DNA of 64,000 bases from Lingula anatina (lineage: Eukaryota; Brachiopoda; Lingulata; Lingulida; Lingulidae). Both the position numbers and the translations under genes were made by a program. How positions within the stretch are numbered: position 1 is the first letter of the stretch; each line of letters starts with the position of its first letter. The DNA lies in the NCBI RefSeq assembly GCF_001039355.2, contig NW_019775706.1, positions 174,007-238,006 on the forward strand. The letters are read 5' to 3'. This document shows positions 13,101 to 25,668 of the stretch, in pieces. The notes beneath the pieces were generated by a model, which was not told the DNA's origin, ran no database searches, and saw nothing but the letters and a program-made list of their open reading frames with translations.

Positions 13101-14090
13101 GTGTTAAACAAACCGCAAAATGTCAGATAACTCTTCAAGAGAACGACAGAATGTCTGCGTTCCTCGATCAGGATATGTACTCTTTTGACAGCCATGGATG
13201 ATTTTAGCTATTTAGTCACTGGGCACGTGCGTTGTATTACCTTGCTTGTTTGGGAGGAGTTGGGAAATTACCTGTAATAAATCAACCAGGGTCGGAGTCG
13301 TCCGTCTTTTAAAGCGAAATAAAAAACGTGTTGGATTATACCGTAATTTCCCAACCGGGGTCTCTCATAATTCCCTTAATTTTCTCGTAATCCCTTCCAA
13401 GAAGAACAACGAAATGTAGTCATTTGAGCTGGTAAATAGTCTATTTTGTTGGTCGGTCATGAAGTTACCTTGCAAACGAATTGCAGTACCGATCACTGTT
13501 ATTAGAGCGATTTTTCTGCCTTTCGTTTGGCAGCTTATATCGAGAGAATAGCTGGTTTTTGTTTGAATTACCGCCATTCCGCTTGTTGATACATAAGATA
13601 AAATGCAAAGCAATTTTTGATATATATCTATTCTATTTAATTGGTTATACCGATTTCCGATGGTACTTTCCAACTAACAGAAAACATTTTTATGATTGAA
13701 ATGTTTTAAATATCCTGTTATTATCGCTCCTTCATATACAAACAACTTCAAAATAGTCCCAAGTTCGAAGAAATTACGTCACTGGCAAAAAAAAAAGACT
13801 CGTTCCGTATGTGTAGATTTACAGTTTGATTATTTAAACTTTCGAAATTTCTCGCAAAAAAGGAATTAAAACATTCCATTTTAGAAAATTTTAAAACTGA
13901 AATTTATACCTCTTTAATGTTTCAATGACTTTTTTAATGAACTTTATAGTAAGAAAATAACTCACTTTTAAATCCATGTGAATCAAATATTTTAATCAAA
14001 TTCCTTTAGCTTGTACTTTTAGCTCGTACCCTTAGCACGAAGAAACAAAGAAAAATAAAACATATTTTACATGCAAAAACAGTTTATTTA
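13101..14090. other. AT-rich non-coding DNA before the zinc-finger 3' end
   Basis: No gene is recognisable. Two overlapping ORFs on opposite strands (13365-13699) lack protein-like features. Confidence 0.4.
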
Positions 14091-14092
14091 AT

Positions 14093-15707
14093 GAGCATTA
14101 CAATATAGCTTATATTTTCCAAATTTAAATAATATATACAATTAACATGCATACCACAAAGAAAACAATAAAATTTCTAACACTTTGCCGCTGTCCCAAA
14201 AAAATCCTGTATGAAACATCCAACACATCCACTTAAAAATATCTATTTACCACGATATAAACACACAGCGCCCTTGATATAGGCAAGAGAAACGTGACTA
14301 GATACCTTAATTCTGAGCATTATTCAAATACAAATAAAATTTATTATGTCTGTTTTCTTATCCATGACGACACTTGACTAGTCTCTTATTTACAGCATGG
14401 TATATTTCCAATTAAAATTTATGATTTTACAAATGGTCCATCCTAATCTTGATAAACATCTATTTGTTTCTATCAATCTAGCGCAAGGTAGGTACGGGTA
14501 AACTAAATATTTCAATTTTTGATTATTTGAATAATGGCCATCCAACTGACTAGCGTCATACTGATACTTGAGCAAATGCCTTTAATATACAAGTCCGTAT
14601 ATGCTTAGATCTTCACAATGACGTCATTTCACTTAGTTAAAGTGGTTTATCAATACAAACATTAATGTGTTGACTCATTCTTCGAGAGTTGCATACCATC
14701 TCTATTCGATATCTATATTTCAAGTGAGCAACACACAGTGATTTTCATTGCTCACCCCTGGGCTCTATAAGATAGATAAACGCATCATAAAGAAAAAATA
14801 TCTAGGACGGATCTCTTCAAGAAAAAAATCCTTTCAAACTACTTCAAATTTTGACGACAACAAAAACGTTGAAGTGCTTTGACTTATATGATTGTACTTG
14901 CAGATTTTTAAATATTGCTTTACCCCCGAGTCTCACAAAGACTTCACATGAAGTGAGGCAAGTTATGTTATCAACAAAACAATTATGCAATTACCACAAT
15001 ATCGATATTTTGTGGGTTTAAGTTATTTTTACAACGATGACGTAAACGGCCTCTCACACTGTCAACAAACCGTGCTGCCTTGAAATGGCTCCGTGTCTGG
15101 GCAACACGTTTCAACAAAAGTTCCTTATTTGCTGAATGTGTCATATTAAGTTTTAGGCTTAAGACTATGATTGTCTGGGGTTCAATACAGAAGGTCGTCT
15201 TTTTTTTTCATATCACTGTGAGATTCAAACTTGACCAACGCGTGACACAGGTGTTAGGCGAAATAGGAAGCGCGCACGAACTATTGTTGCACGCGCATTT
15301 TTTGCTTGCTCAAATGGCCAACATGTATTGACTTAATCACATTATTATTATATGAACCATTTCTCTATGCTTGTAAGCGCCAGCTTGGATTCACAAAACA
15401 AGTGAGTCCTGATTAACAGCCACCTAATAACACCATGTAAAATACACCACATTTAACAAATGTGTATAATCAACTTTAACTAACATATCATAGGTTCAGG
15501 ATAATCCTGAGCTGAATGAAAACACTGCAAATGAGTATGGAGGACAAGGATCCATTGACACAACTGCGCTTGCGCTGATTGTCGTCTCCTAGCAACGAAC
15601 GCGCGGTGGAGGTGAGCGGTGCAATCAGCCGACTTTTTCCACAAATAGAAATCTATATAAAAAGTCATAATCATGTCTCTTTGTAACAGGTCCACTTTCT
15701 GGTCGTT
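14093..15707 (-). other. Possible 3' UTR of the zinc-finger gene
   Basis: Downstream of the stop codon, the sequence contains no further finger exon. On the minus strand an AATAAA hexamer lies at about 14093-14098, in AT-rich context followed by an A/T-rich tract. A 1.6 kb 3' UTR is plausible but unproven; other hexamers could serve. Confidence 0.3.
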
Positions 15708-15901
15708 TCATAGCAACGCCTGCCCGGTGTAAGGATGAGAGGCGATCAGGTGACTTTTCAGCGCGTTTTTCTGGTAGAAGTCTTTGCCGCAGTGCTGACA
15801 AGAGAAAGGTTTGTTGTCCGCGTGGATGCGGCGGTGGGTGTTCAGCGTACTCGCCAGCGTGAAGCCTTTCCCACACACTTCACAGCGGTGAGGTCTCTCG
15901 C
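15708..15901 (-). CDS. Zinc-finger gene coding exon 4 (fingers 7-8, stop)
   Basis: Starts [14 protein letters not shown] after the acceptor CGTTTTAG and ends with finger 8 ([19 protein letters not shown]) and the tail [13 protein letters not shown] before TGA at 15710-15708. Confidence 0.93.
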
Positions 15902-18900
15902 CTAAAACGAAAACCAAAGAAGTTGCATTAGTATGTCTGAAATTTCTGATGATCATCTTATAAGACACTACGTAGGCCCCTACTACATGTATATTGAGAT
16001 CTATAGACTGTTTTTTATTCAGGTATATTCTAGTAATTAAAAGAAATCGCACACATTTTTTTCTCCACCAACTTAGTTAAAAGCTGAGCAAGAGCCCAGG
16101 TATTCATTACCATAGGCATAACAATTAAGATGGTTCAGATACAAACTTCAGATTTATCCACTGCATTTTACAACAGTTAAAACGGCCAACAAAATCCTCC
16201 TTACCTGTGTGTCCATATATATGAGCCTGTAAATTGCCCTTCTGGTTAAACCCCTTCCCGCACGTCGGGCACTGATACATCTTCCGGTCCGAGTGCGTGC
16301 GCATGTGGTAGGTGAGGTGAGTAAGCTGCTTGAAGCCTCGTCCGCACGTCTTGCACTTGTGGGGCTTCTCTCCTGCCAATAAGGGAGAAAATTCGGAGAA
16401 TTTATTCACTAATTCTATGAAGGGGGGGGGCGACTCTATGCTGGTAACAATGCGTATAGTTGTTAAACTTTGCCGATTTCGGATTTTTTACTTATCAAGT
16501 GGTGTGAAAAATCAATGGACTGCTGTCTCAAAGCTATCTATACACGTTGGCATTAATTACACTAATATTTCACCAACAACAACCTCCTTTTTTTAGAAAA
16601 TTCATTTTTTTAGAATCAGCACTCACCTGTATGAGTATAACTGTGAATCTTCATATCGATTTTCTGGTGGAATCCTTTCCCACAATACTGGCAGACGAAC
16701 GGCTTGAAACTGGTGTGAGTGCGCATGTGCGTATGCAAATTAGATGCGCGGTTGAAGGCTTTATTGCACTGTGCGCAGACGTAGGGTTTCACGGTCGTGT
16801 GGGTTAGGCGATGGCGGGTGAGGTTACCTGGCTGGCGGAAAGCTCTGCCGCAGACCTCACACTTGAAGGGTTTCTCTCCAGTGTGGATTCGCTGAAAAGA
16901 AAAGAATGTTGATGAATATAATATTATGGCATCATCAAATAACTCTTAGAGATAGGTTGGGGTCCTTGTACATATGTGTTTTAACGATTTGAAATAAATG
17001 GTTGTTTCACTTAAGCCCTCGACAATGATGACCTTTGATACTAGCTATTGGGCTACTTTCAGGGCAAAATAGTGATAATTAACAAAATTGCAGAAATTAA
17101 TCAATTGATTAATTAACTAATTAATGAATTAACAAATAGAAATGGAAAGGCTGATATATGATTGCGTCATGTAAGTTATTCTAAGGGGAAAAATTGATTA
17201 AACAAAAAAATATTACCGAGAAATGTTTGTGGTAAATCTAACTCTCAGGGCGCCTGCATATTAATGGTTTTTTGTATTGTCATCTTGGAATGTTTCACCT
17301 GACTTAAGTGATTAAGTAATAGATAATGGCTGTGTGTGCAATTGAACATTTTCGTTGCAAATTTAAGTCTATTTCAGTCTTTTATAGGAAAGAAAAGGCA
17401 CGCACCTGCAGGTAAATGCAGATACAAAATGTGTGGCCAAAATGGGCAGTTTCAATGTTTTCAATAATTCGTGGTGAATAGGGCATTTTATTCCCTTTAA
17501 CTTTTTATAAAAGAAGTGGCCAGAGACGGGTTGAAACCCGAAAAATTCTCACGGTCATATCGGGACACGTGTGCCATGGAGAAATGGAGGACAATACCCG
17601 AAATGATGATTACTGACGAGAGCCCACCTCTTGAAAAGCGGGGCCATTCATGTCAAATTACAGGGTGCAAGACCAAAATCTGTTTGTTTCCCTTCACACC
17701 TCCAACTCTTCAGTGCTGCCATATTTGCTCCGTGTTGTATAACACAAACGACAGACAAAAGTGGACGAAAATAGCGCTAAGTCTCTATTTGTTGTCCATT
17801 ATCCGAGCTCACCGGACGTTAATTTGGCCGGAGCTGTCCGGTACCGTCCCAGGCGATGTTTACAGGAGGACAAAGAGGATGCTGGACTTGAAGAAAAACG
17901 GCTTAGGCTTCTCATGTTTGCGCGCGCTATTCGAGACGAGAGCGGCTTGTTTGCACACCATTCCTTGGCCAAATTTGGCTGTAGAAACATGACTTTGCGT
18001 AAGAAGAAGTAATATTTGTTTGTGGACCCAAGGGCGCAGACGGGAACCAAACAAAGAGAAGATTATTTTGGGATGAAATGGAAGGGTGTAAAGAATTTGA
18101 CTTTCTCTTTTCTTTTTCGTCTCACCGCTCTCTCTCTCTCTCTCTCTCATTATCTTCTACTTCTTGTGTGTGTGTGTGTTTATGTTGAAATTGCTTTATG
18201 ATGCACACCTTTAAATTATATTTATTGCCCTTGCAAAAAAATCTATAACTATAAAGTTTGAGGAAAATGGCGTGATTGCAAAACATAGCTATTAAGTTCG
18301 AATCATAAAACGGTTTTATTTTTTAAAAACCACGAATTTTAACTGCTCCAACTCCTGATTACACCCAGATTTGGTTATCATCATCACTTAATTTAAAACA
18401 TCTATATTGAAACCAACTCCTATCATTTAAGTCACTGCCACTCCGAGCTTGAAATCACTTAGAGAATGAATTTTTGCCGATTCTCATCTTCTAAGTTGGG
18501 GCCCTGATAAAATTTGATGATCAATGTCAAATTTATACATCAGCGGTAATAAACTTAAATACTTTTATCTTTTTTTGTTATATATTTGTGAGATGGGACC
18601 GAATTCGAGTAATAAATTGTTACGAAATAATTAAATTACACTGAACTTTGACCTTTTGGGCTAAATATTGCCTTGGCCTGCCTAACATGACTTAAAGTGA
18701 TGGGTGAATAAAGGATTCAAAAGATGTGACGGAAAATATCTTAATATCAAAGTACTTCCTAAGAAAAAGCTCTCTTCTTCTGCCTAAATGACCTAAAATG
18801 ATTTTGGTCACACGCCGATCAAGTTTCTCTCCAGTATTTCACCATTCAACAGCTCAATAATTTCACAGCCTTAAACAATTCATTTCTCAGGCACGGCCCA

Positions 18901-21900
18901 AAAATCGAAAGGTTTTCGGGTGCAACCCCGAGCATGATTTTGTTCGTAGGGCATTACCGAAGCATTCTGTGTTGTTAAGGTGCAACGTTACGTAACAGAT
19001 CAAACGTTTAGCGTGCTGTTGGCTAATGCGGGAATTCATCCGAGTTAAAAACCAATACTAAACGAGCGCGTCTGTTTGTAGAAGATGTGATTGTAAAATG
19101 CGACTCTTTGTAAACACTTTCCAAGTCTGTGCCTCAAGGTATAAATGTTTCTCGGTATTGTTTTTAAAATGTGTGTTTGTTTGTGTGTGAACCATAAATT
19201 GACTGGAATTTGTATAGAAAAAACAATTTGCAGGGGGACATTTATATTTCTATATGAAGTAGACCGAAATTAAAAACAAGATGGAGAAATTAAATCTAAA
19301 ATTGTTGAGAGAGTACCTTTAAATATCAAAGTGAAGTTTTCATCTGACATAGTTGGAACAAGGAGAAAAATGTTTACCAGTCAGATGTGATTCAAGAGCA
19401 ATAAAAAATATATGACATTTCAGACACAAAGATCGTCATTTTGGAGAGAGAGAGAGGCCAGGAGATCAGTTGCAGTGGAGTCATTAGGTGTGATACGATC
19501 AATTTATCAGCGCTACTAAGTTAAAAACTTCCTCCGGGAAAGTGCACCCCCATTATCTTCCATTCATTCCATGTTTACCCGCAGCAATTGTTGTCGTCTG
19601 CTGCTTTTCCCGCTTCTCCGAGATATCGTCTGCTTCGGGAAGTTTCTGATTAAACAACCTCTGCATTCGACGGAGAACGCTGGTGCGATGCAAGCATATT
19701 ATATAATTCTTTTTAAAAAGAGTTTTAAAGGTATTTAACGCCATATTGGTCATCGGTAGCAAATAAATGCTAACGCTTCCTGGAAATATTGCACGGAAAC
19801 GGCCGGCAATGGCCGGAAATGGACGAGCTAATGGTAAAAAGTCAACAGATAATTGTGTGGAGATGCTGTCTGGTTGCATCACTCTTAGTTGACAATCAAC
19901 ATCTGATCTGGGGGGACACACACAGCGCGCGCTGCAATAAAAGGAATATTGATGTTTTAAGTAGCTGCCCATGAAGGCTAATCAGTTGCTTTATCGAGGG
20001 TCACGTAGAGCAACTTCACGCCTCTGCCCGGCCATGTAATGCACGTGGTCGCGTGACCGCGGTATATTGTCGCGGAATTGACGCGACAAATATTGCAGTC
20101 TGACACTCGCGGATAGAGTTTCGGAGACTTTTGCTTTAGTATATTAGCTTAACAGACATGCACGGCAGTTGGCAAATAGATAAGAATTGCTCGGGTTCTT
20201 GGGAAAGTAAAATGATCTTTTGTTTATGAGAAATGTTTCGATACGAGACAAATTCATCTATCAAATTGCGTTATGAAGTTAACCCACAACAAGCAACATT
20301 TTGACTGTGTAGGCCTATATTTTAAGAACGACTTAATGATCAGACCTTTGTGAGAATATCAAAATTTTTAAATATTATTTTTGAATGACAGTCGACACTT
20401 ATTTAATCTCACTGTTATTATATTGTGGTGATGATGATGATGATGATGATGACGACAGTGTAGTAGAACACCTCAAATAAAACATCTTATAGGCATCGAT
20501 AGTGGCATTTTTTCACCGCAAAGTTTCTTGTCGTTTTCTTTGAAAACAAAACCAAGAAAAAAAAAAAAACTTGGGAGACAAACTTGTAATTCAACACCCA
20601 TTTACACAAGCACCCTTACCTTGTGCGTGACTAGCGTGTTACTTCTGCTGAAAGCCTTGGAGCAAATGTCACACTTGTACTTCTTCAGAGGGGGTGGTTT
20701 GTCTCCCGACACTCTCCTACCCCCAGGAATTCCCAGGAACGCCGGGTGAAGGATCCCTGAATTTCCGTTCATCCCAAATGGCATGGGACCCATGGGCAGC
20801 AAACCGGCTGCGGCATAGGCGCTGAGAGACGCAGAACTGGTAGCTGGTTCCCCATATCGAGAAGGGAGAGGGAAGGGAAGAGAGCCCAGAGTGGAAGCGT
20901 ATGACGTCATCAAAGTGTCCGGTGGGAAGTTCGGTAACGACTTAGGAGGAAATGGGAACGCGTGGGGTGGTGTCACGTTCAGAATAGTGTTCGGTTGGGA
21001 CGATGTGGGGGATGAATGACGCTCATGTCTAGTATCTGGCTTTAATTGAGGACTGAGTGGGGATGACGTCACACTTCGGTGTTCATGTGACGTAATTTCT
21101 ACTTCCTCTGCTTTTTCTTCCTCGCCTTCTCCTTTATCTTCTTCATCGTCAGGGTCGCCCTCATCCTCTTCCTCGTCCTCAAATTCTTCCTCTATTTCAT
21201 CTACGTTTATTTCTTTCGTTCGTATCCGCTTTTTGCTTGGCTCGTCGCTAACGTCTTCAACGGCGTCTCGCGTTCCATTGCTGTGACCATGGGTAATTTC
21301 CTGTCTGTGAATCCGTGACATATCTCCTTGCTCTTCCTCCTCTCGTTTCAAGTCATCAAGTCTCGGAGAATTTTCATTACCATCAGAGTTACTTGGGGAC
21401 AGATCGCGTTCCAGCTTACTCTTGGATATGACAGGCGTCTGATATTGCGAAAAACCCTTGGCATCGGGTTGCCTGCTAGAAAAACCGCTCTCTCCGCCGA
21501 GCAAACTGTCGATCGTGTGCCCACCACTGGTCAATGGTGGACGGAGAAGGGCGTCTAACGGTAGCCTTGGGAACTGGGCGTATAGCGGATTTATTGGTGC
21601 TCTTGGGTCCAAAAAATACCAAGGATTTGCTGCATGGCCGTTCGCTCCTGGTAGTGGGGAAAAAGGAGGAAGGCGGCCATTTTGGTTCATCATTTGTTGG
21701 TGGCTGATGGGGAGGTGAGCCAATCCGGCATTGGTTGTAGCAAAAGGGTTTGGGACTTTGAGCAAATCAGGTGGTGACGTAGGTAACGCTCCTGATGACG
21801 TCATCAGGTGACCCGTGTAGAAGCCCATTGGCGGCATGCCGAAAAGTGGTAATGTAGGATGTGTTGTGTTGACGCTGACGGGACGCATTGCTTGAGAAAA

Positions 21901-22164
21901 ACGTTTTTTAAAGTCTTCAGATAAACTGAGAAGTCTTGGGTCTCTTAAAAGTCTGTCAGCCGCAGCGTCGTCGTTGTTCACATTCATTTTTAGTGCGTCG
22001 ACCTTTGTGAAGGCAGAAGAGTCCGAAGCCCTCAGCTCCATTTTTCGAGGGGAATGGTCCTCTGTAGAATTTGAGGGTGACTTTTGGTTGTCGGCATCAA
22101 GGCGATGGTCAAAGCCGTTGGTCAGTAAATGGTCTTGTCGGTGAGGTTTGACCACTAGGTCCAT
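15708..22164 (-). CDS. C2H2 zinc-finger transcription factor, eight fingers, 723 aa (complete coding region)
   Basis: Four coding exons on the minus strand: 22164-20620, 16891-16627, 16372-16205 and 15901-15708. They join in phase (0, 1, 1) into 723 codons plus TGA. Residues 1-495 are mostly disordered: an eh1-like HTIDSLLGG at 216-224 (possible Groucho contact), a basic KKRIR at 311-315 (possible nuclear signal), a Glu/Asp-rich block at about 319-356, and Pro/Ser-rich parts. Fingers run from 496 to near the C-terminus; all eight carry complete Cys2-His2 pairs. Canonical TGEKP-type linkers join fingers 1-2, 4-5 and 6-7; the others are degenerate (TTVKP, TSFKP, SDRKM, ADNKP). The order of fingers and words such as [15 protein letters not shown] recall the GFI1/senseless and FEZF group, but I cannot name the orthologue. 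There is no SNAG start. It is predicted to be a nuclear, sequence-specific regulator, probably developmental given the wide non-coding flanks. Confidence 0.93.
16205..16372 (-). CDS. Zinc-finger gene coding exon 3 (fingers 5-6)
   Basis: Starts with [14 protein letters not shown] (Gly split across the intron) and ends QAHIYGHTG. It holds two complete fingers in 168 nt. The acceptor is TTGGCAG and the donor GTAAGG. The flanking introns are short, 254 and 303 bp. Confidence 0.93.
16627..16891 (-). CDS. Zinc-finger gene coding exon 2 (fingers 2-4)
   Basis: Acceptor TCTTTTCAG, then [18 protein letters not shown]; it continues through fingers 2, 3 and 4 ([15 protein letters not shown]) to the donor GTGAGTGC. 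It is 265 nt and leaves in phase 1. The long open frame is interrupted only by introns, so shorter ORF calls miss this exon. Confidence 0.93.
18128..18179. repeat. (CT)n and (GT)n microsatellite pair
   Basis: A CT run at about 18128-18148 and a GT run near 18166-18179 inside the zinc-finger intron. Confidence 0.85.
20429..20452. repeat. (GAT)n microsatellite
   Basis: About eight GAT units followed by GACGAC, within the zinc-finger intron. Confidence 0.85.
20620..22164 (-). CDS. Zinc-finger gene coding exon 1 (515 codons: regulatory N-terminus and finger 1)
   Basis: Starts at ATG 22164 ([11 protein letters not shown]) and ends in phase 0 after THK, just past the second zinc-binding His of finger 1 ([19 protein letters not shown]). 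The donor is GTAAGG at 20619. Reading on past the donor gives only five codons, VRVLV, before a stop. The exon is internal: on the minus strand an acceptor TAATTTTCAG lies 14 nt upstream of the ATG. Confidence 0.93.
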
Positions 22165-22178
22165 GAGGGAATATGAAA
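22165..22178 (-). other. 5' UTR part of the zinc-finger ATG exon, with acceptor
   Basis: On the minus strand, CTAATTTTCAG ends at 22179, followed by 14 nt before the ATG. This good acceptor with a branch-point-like CTAAT implies at least one upstream non-coding exon. Confidence 0.6.
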
Positions 22179-22722
22179 CTGAAAATTAGAATTGAACAAA
22201 CTTAATTTAATGACATTTTTTTGCAAATGTAAATGGACAATGATGATATCATAGACGGTCACAGAGGGCGAGCGTTTACCAAAATCGTGACTTTAATGAG
22301 AATTCTAGCTGAATTAAAATGAAAAAGTCACTTTTTTGAAAATAAATTTGCATTTATGTACGTGATAAAAGTTTTTAATAGCAACATCGGTAACAGATTG
22401 ACATTTCTCAAAATGTAACTCTCGTTACTTAAGTGAAACCTAAAACTAAACACAAGGCATAATTCTAAAATAAGTCGTAACTAATAAGCTATCACATAGG
22501 ATTAAGCGTATGTCCTTTCCTATGTAATCAAGCTGTTAAATAACATGGAAATGCAACACGGCACAGTATTTGGTAAGATGTATGATATAGACCAAATTAA
22601 CGTCAAGACTATCCGTGGTAAGTTGATCAAGGTCTCTTACAGACGAATACACGCTAGATTCAAGATTGAAAGAATCGGCAGCTCAAAGTAAAGCCAAGAA
22701 AAAACTTTTTATGGTTATAAGA

Positions 22723-25667
22723 AATATAATTAAAAACAAATAAAGCGCACTCATGTTATATACATCAATTACTTCATTTTTAATTACTTCATAATTACTC
22801 TAAATTAATTAAACTCCATTTAAGTGCAAAATTATTTCGGAAATGATTAATTTTCCCTATGTTTTATACATAAATGCATTGTATGGAGGATAAAACTTTT
22901 TTGAAATAAAACATGGAGGGAAAACATTTTGATTTTCAAATCATTCACTCACGGGGAAGAATCACCTGTCCAGCCTGAAAATCATCCACGCACCTTCCCT
23001 TACAACGCATCCAAGTATTAAAGATTCCTCGTACTCGGTCAATAAATAAATTTCATCTTGCTACGTCCCTACACACTTATGCCTAAATCCAGTCACTTCC
23101 CAGATACCATTAAAATTCAATATTTGAAAAAATTCAGAACGATGTTAAATGTCAGAGCCACGAAGTACAGCCACCGTCCTGGGACTCGTCACCTAAATGA
23201 GTGAAACAAACTCAAGTGATGGATCCTCGTCTTGGCAGGAAAAGCGAACCGGTTTCGGAAACCTTTGATCGAATGGTAAGACCCCACAGGTGCACCCTCG
23301 GCCACACATCCCTCAAATACCTGGAATGTTACACCACGCTTCTTATAAGTCCCCTATTCATTCTTCAGAGCCCTGCATTTGTATAGTGTCAATACCGGTC
23401 CTAGATCCTGTCCATACATGTTCCACTAGCGCAAGGGAGCTATACTGGGCCCTGCCAGTGGATTTTGAACGACCCTTTTCTTGGTTGTAGACATAGCTTT
23501 GACAGTGAAACTGAAGCAGGAGCTGAATTTAGATCTCGTCACATCTTATGTAAGCTCTATGACAAAAGGCTAAATTGAGGCCCTTGAAATGGATTTCTTA
23601 AATGTTTACTAAAAATGAACATGACGTGGATGAGAGGTCGACGTGACCCTGGAGAGTGGACGCTGAGTTAATGTGGTCATATTTTATTTTATATTCAACC
23701 TAAAAATTAAATATTTCAATAAACCAAAATTTATTCCACATCAGTATGTAGGATAGAAAAAAATCTGCGACTTCACACATGTCGTTTGTTTCAGATGATA
23801 TCTCCATCGGGGCAATTATCTCACATGGGGATGTGAACGTGAGAAGCTAGCAGCAGAGTCCACAAAAGAATTTTTACCTGAAAAGTTTTAGAGCCAAAAT
23901 TCCGCGTGTTTCATTTAAGAAAATTCCCAAATAATCCACTTATATAAACTAGGTATAAGTATGAAACATTAGCCAAGTCTTTCCTATTGTAAATTACGTG
24001 CACTATTGTATTTACTAATATATCTCGAGCCAAATAGACCTCAAGTAAGGTCTAAATGTCTTGACCAATTTTCGGTTTAAAATTAATACGTGGACCGGGG
24101 CCCAGGTGTGTGTACGTGACCCAGAGGGGGCCACAGGTGTTAGGGGGCGGGACCAGGGACAAATTGTTACCTTGTTCTGACGGTGACTTGCACTGATGAT
24201 GTTATCATTTCGACTTTTCACTTTTGTGACAGCATACCTTTCGCGTATCAATAGAAGCGTTTAATAGAAGTGTCTTTAGACCACACCACGCCCCACTTGC
24301 CTATCAATATAAACGATAAATACTTCTTCATTTCCGGTCTTCTGTGAGGGTGACTTCGGGAGTTTTTGTCGTGATGATTACATTTTCGTTAGGAAAAAGA
24401 GCACATCCAATAATTTAAGATTTTATGTCCTTCCGCTTCTTTATTATGTATTTCTCCCTTTTTTTTTACCTGCGTGTATGAAGTTTACACAAGGGTGGTG
24501 CCTCAGCTCAACACCGAATTTTAGCAAAACCTTACAATATCAACGTCAAGAAATAAGCACTAGTTTTATGGATGAATTATGTGTTTCATAAATCTTTGCT
24601 GCACAAATATTAATAACGGATTTCAGACAAGGAACTATAAACAGCGATCATTATAAGTAGGCTAACAATCAAAATGTTACCTTAAGATATAGCCTCTGAA
24701 TATTTGCTTTTAAATCGGCTTTAGACTCACTTTGCTCAGTTGATTATACTATTGTTTGCAATCTAATTTCTCATACATTGACACTCAATAAAATGAACAG
24801 TAGTAAGAAGACATTTAGAATTATTTAAAGAAATTCATCATCAAAATATAAAAGTATGGGACAAAAGGTCTCCGCATTATCCCTTTGATAATAAAAGGGC
24901 GGCGAAAATATTTCCTTTATTTTTTAAAATTATTCTGTTGATTTTTTTTATCTACCTGTTGTGTGCCGCTTTGCTATAATTCCAAATCAGTTTTTATTGT
25001 ACAATTTATTAACATTGTTAGAATATTACTTTTTGATTACATATCTACAGTTTTGCTTTTCAAATATCGTTTTCGAACGAATACTACCCGACTTGCAGTA
25101 AACAACATGCACTGTATTGTTCATTTCATGTTTCTCACTCCATTTAAATCAGTCATTCGATGAAGGGAAATTTTGATAGCAATATATAATTACAGAAATG
25201 AAACCGTCAGCTAAAAATAAAAAAGAGGTTCCTAAATGCTAAGTTAAATCAAATGAAAAAAAAGAAGAATAGAGAAAGAATTCATTTGTTTAAGGGCAGC
25301 ATTGAACAAATTAACTTATAAGTGAAGGCATGCAGGATAAACCACAGCAATGCTCTACCTTTACGCGTTCAGGTACAATGTTCCCATTTACCCTCAATAG
25401 TACCTCAGCGGGAGAACGCGAATATCTAAACTTCTCATCTCTGTCACAGAAAGGAGGGGAATACTCCAAGTGGCCTGATAAGCACGCACTCCCACGCGAC
25501 AAAAGGCTAGGTGTGAGAGGTGTAATCAAATCCTCTCTTTTATGAATGCCCTTAAAACTTGTCGCCCCACACACCTGGGCCTCAGCTCCTAGTGGATCCG
25601 AGTCCAAACAATAGCCCTCCTTGGGATAATTGTTTGTCAACAACCCCACCGCTGTACACCTCAGTAG
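22723..25667. repeat. Segment present twice, copy 1 (2.9 kb; probable haplotype overlap)
   Basis: Begins AATATAATTAAAAACAAATA and is repeated collinearly from 25669. The copies differ by scattered substitutions and small indels along their whole length. The copy ends immediately before a single n at 25668. It contains no gene; short ORFs shared by the copies are not protein-like. Interpreted as an unmerged overlap of two allelic contigs within the 5' intron of the zinc-finger gene. Confidence 0.85.
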
Positions 25668-25668
25668 N

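Larger units (their letters stand above)
16892..20619 (-). other. First coding-region intron of the zinc-finger gene (3.7 kb)
   Basis: Non-coding. It holds a (CT)n/(GT)n microsatellite at 18128-18179, a (GAT)n tract at 20429-20452, and GC-richer CpG-containing patches near 17520-18010, 19560-19700 and 19960-20120. Overlapping ORFs at 17516-18150 on both strands lack domains and are most simply by-products of that composition. Intronic enhancers are possible. Confidence 0.6.

Noticed and set aside
17516-18150. Four overlapping ORFs on both strands inside the zinc-finger intron
   Set aside because: Mutually overlapping, no domains; explained by locally higher GC and few stop codons.
18285-18320. 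tRNA-like word GTTCGAATC
   Set aside because: No acceptor or D-arm pairing around it; chance match. No tRNA or rRNA gene was recognised in the window.
20528-21718. Plus-strand ORFs opposite the zinc-finger exon
   Set aside because: Shadows of the minus-strand coding exon.
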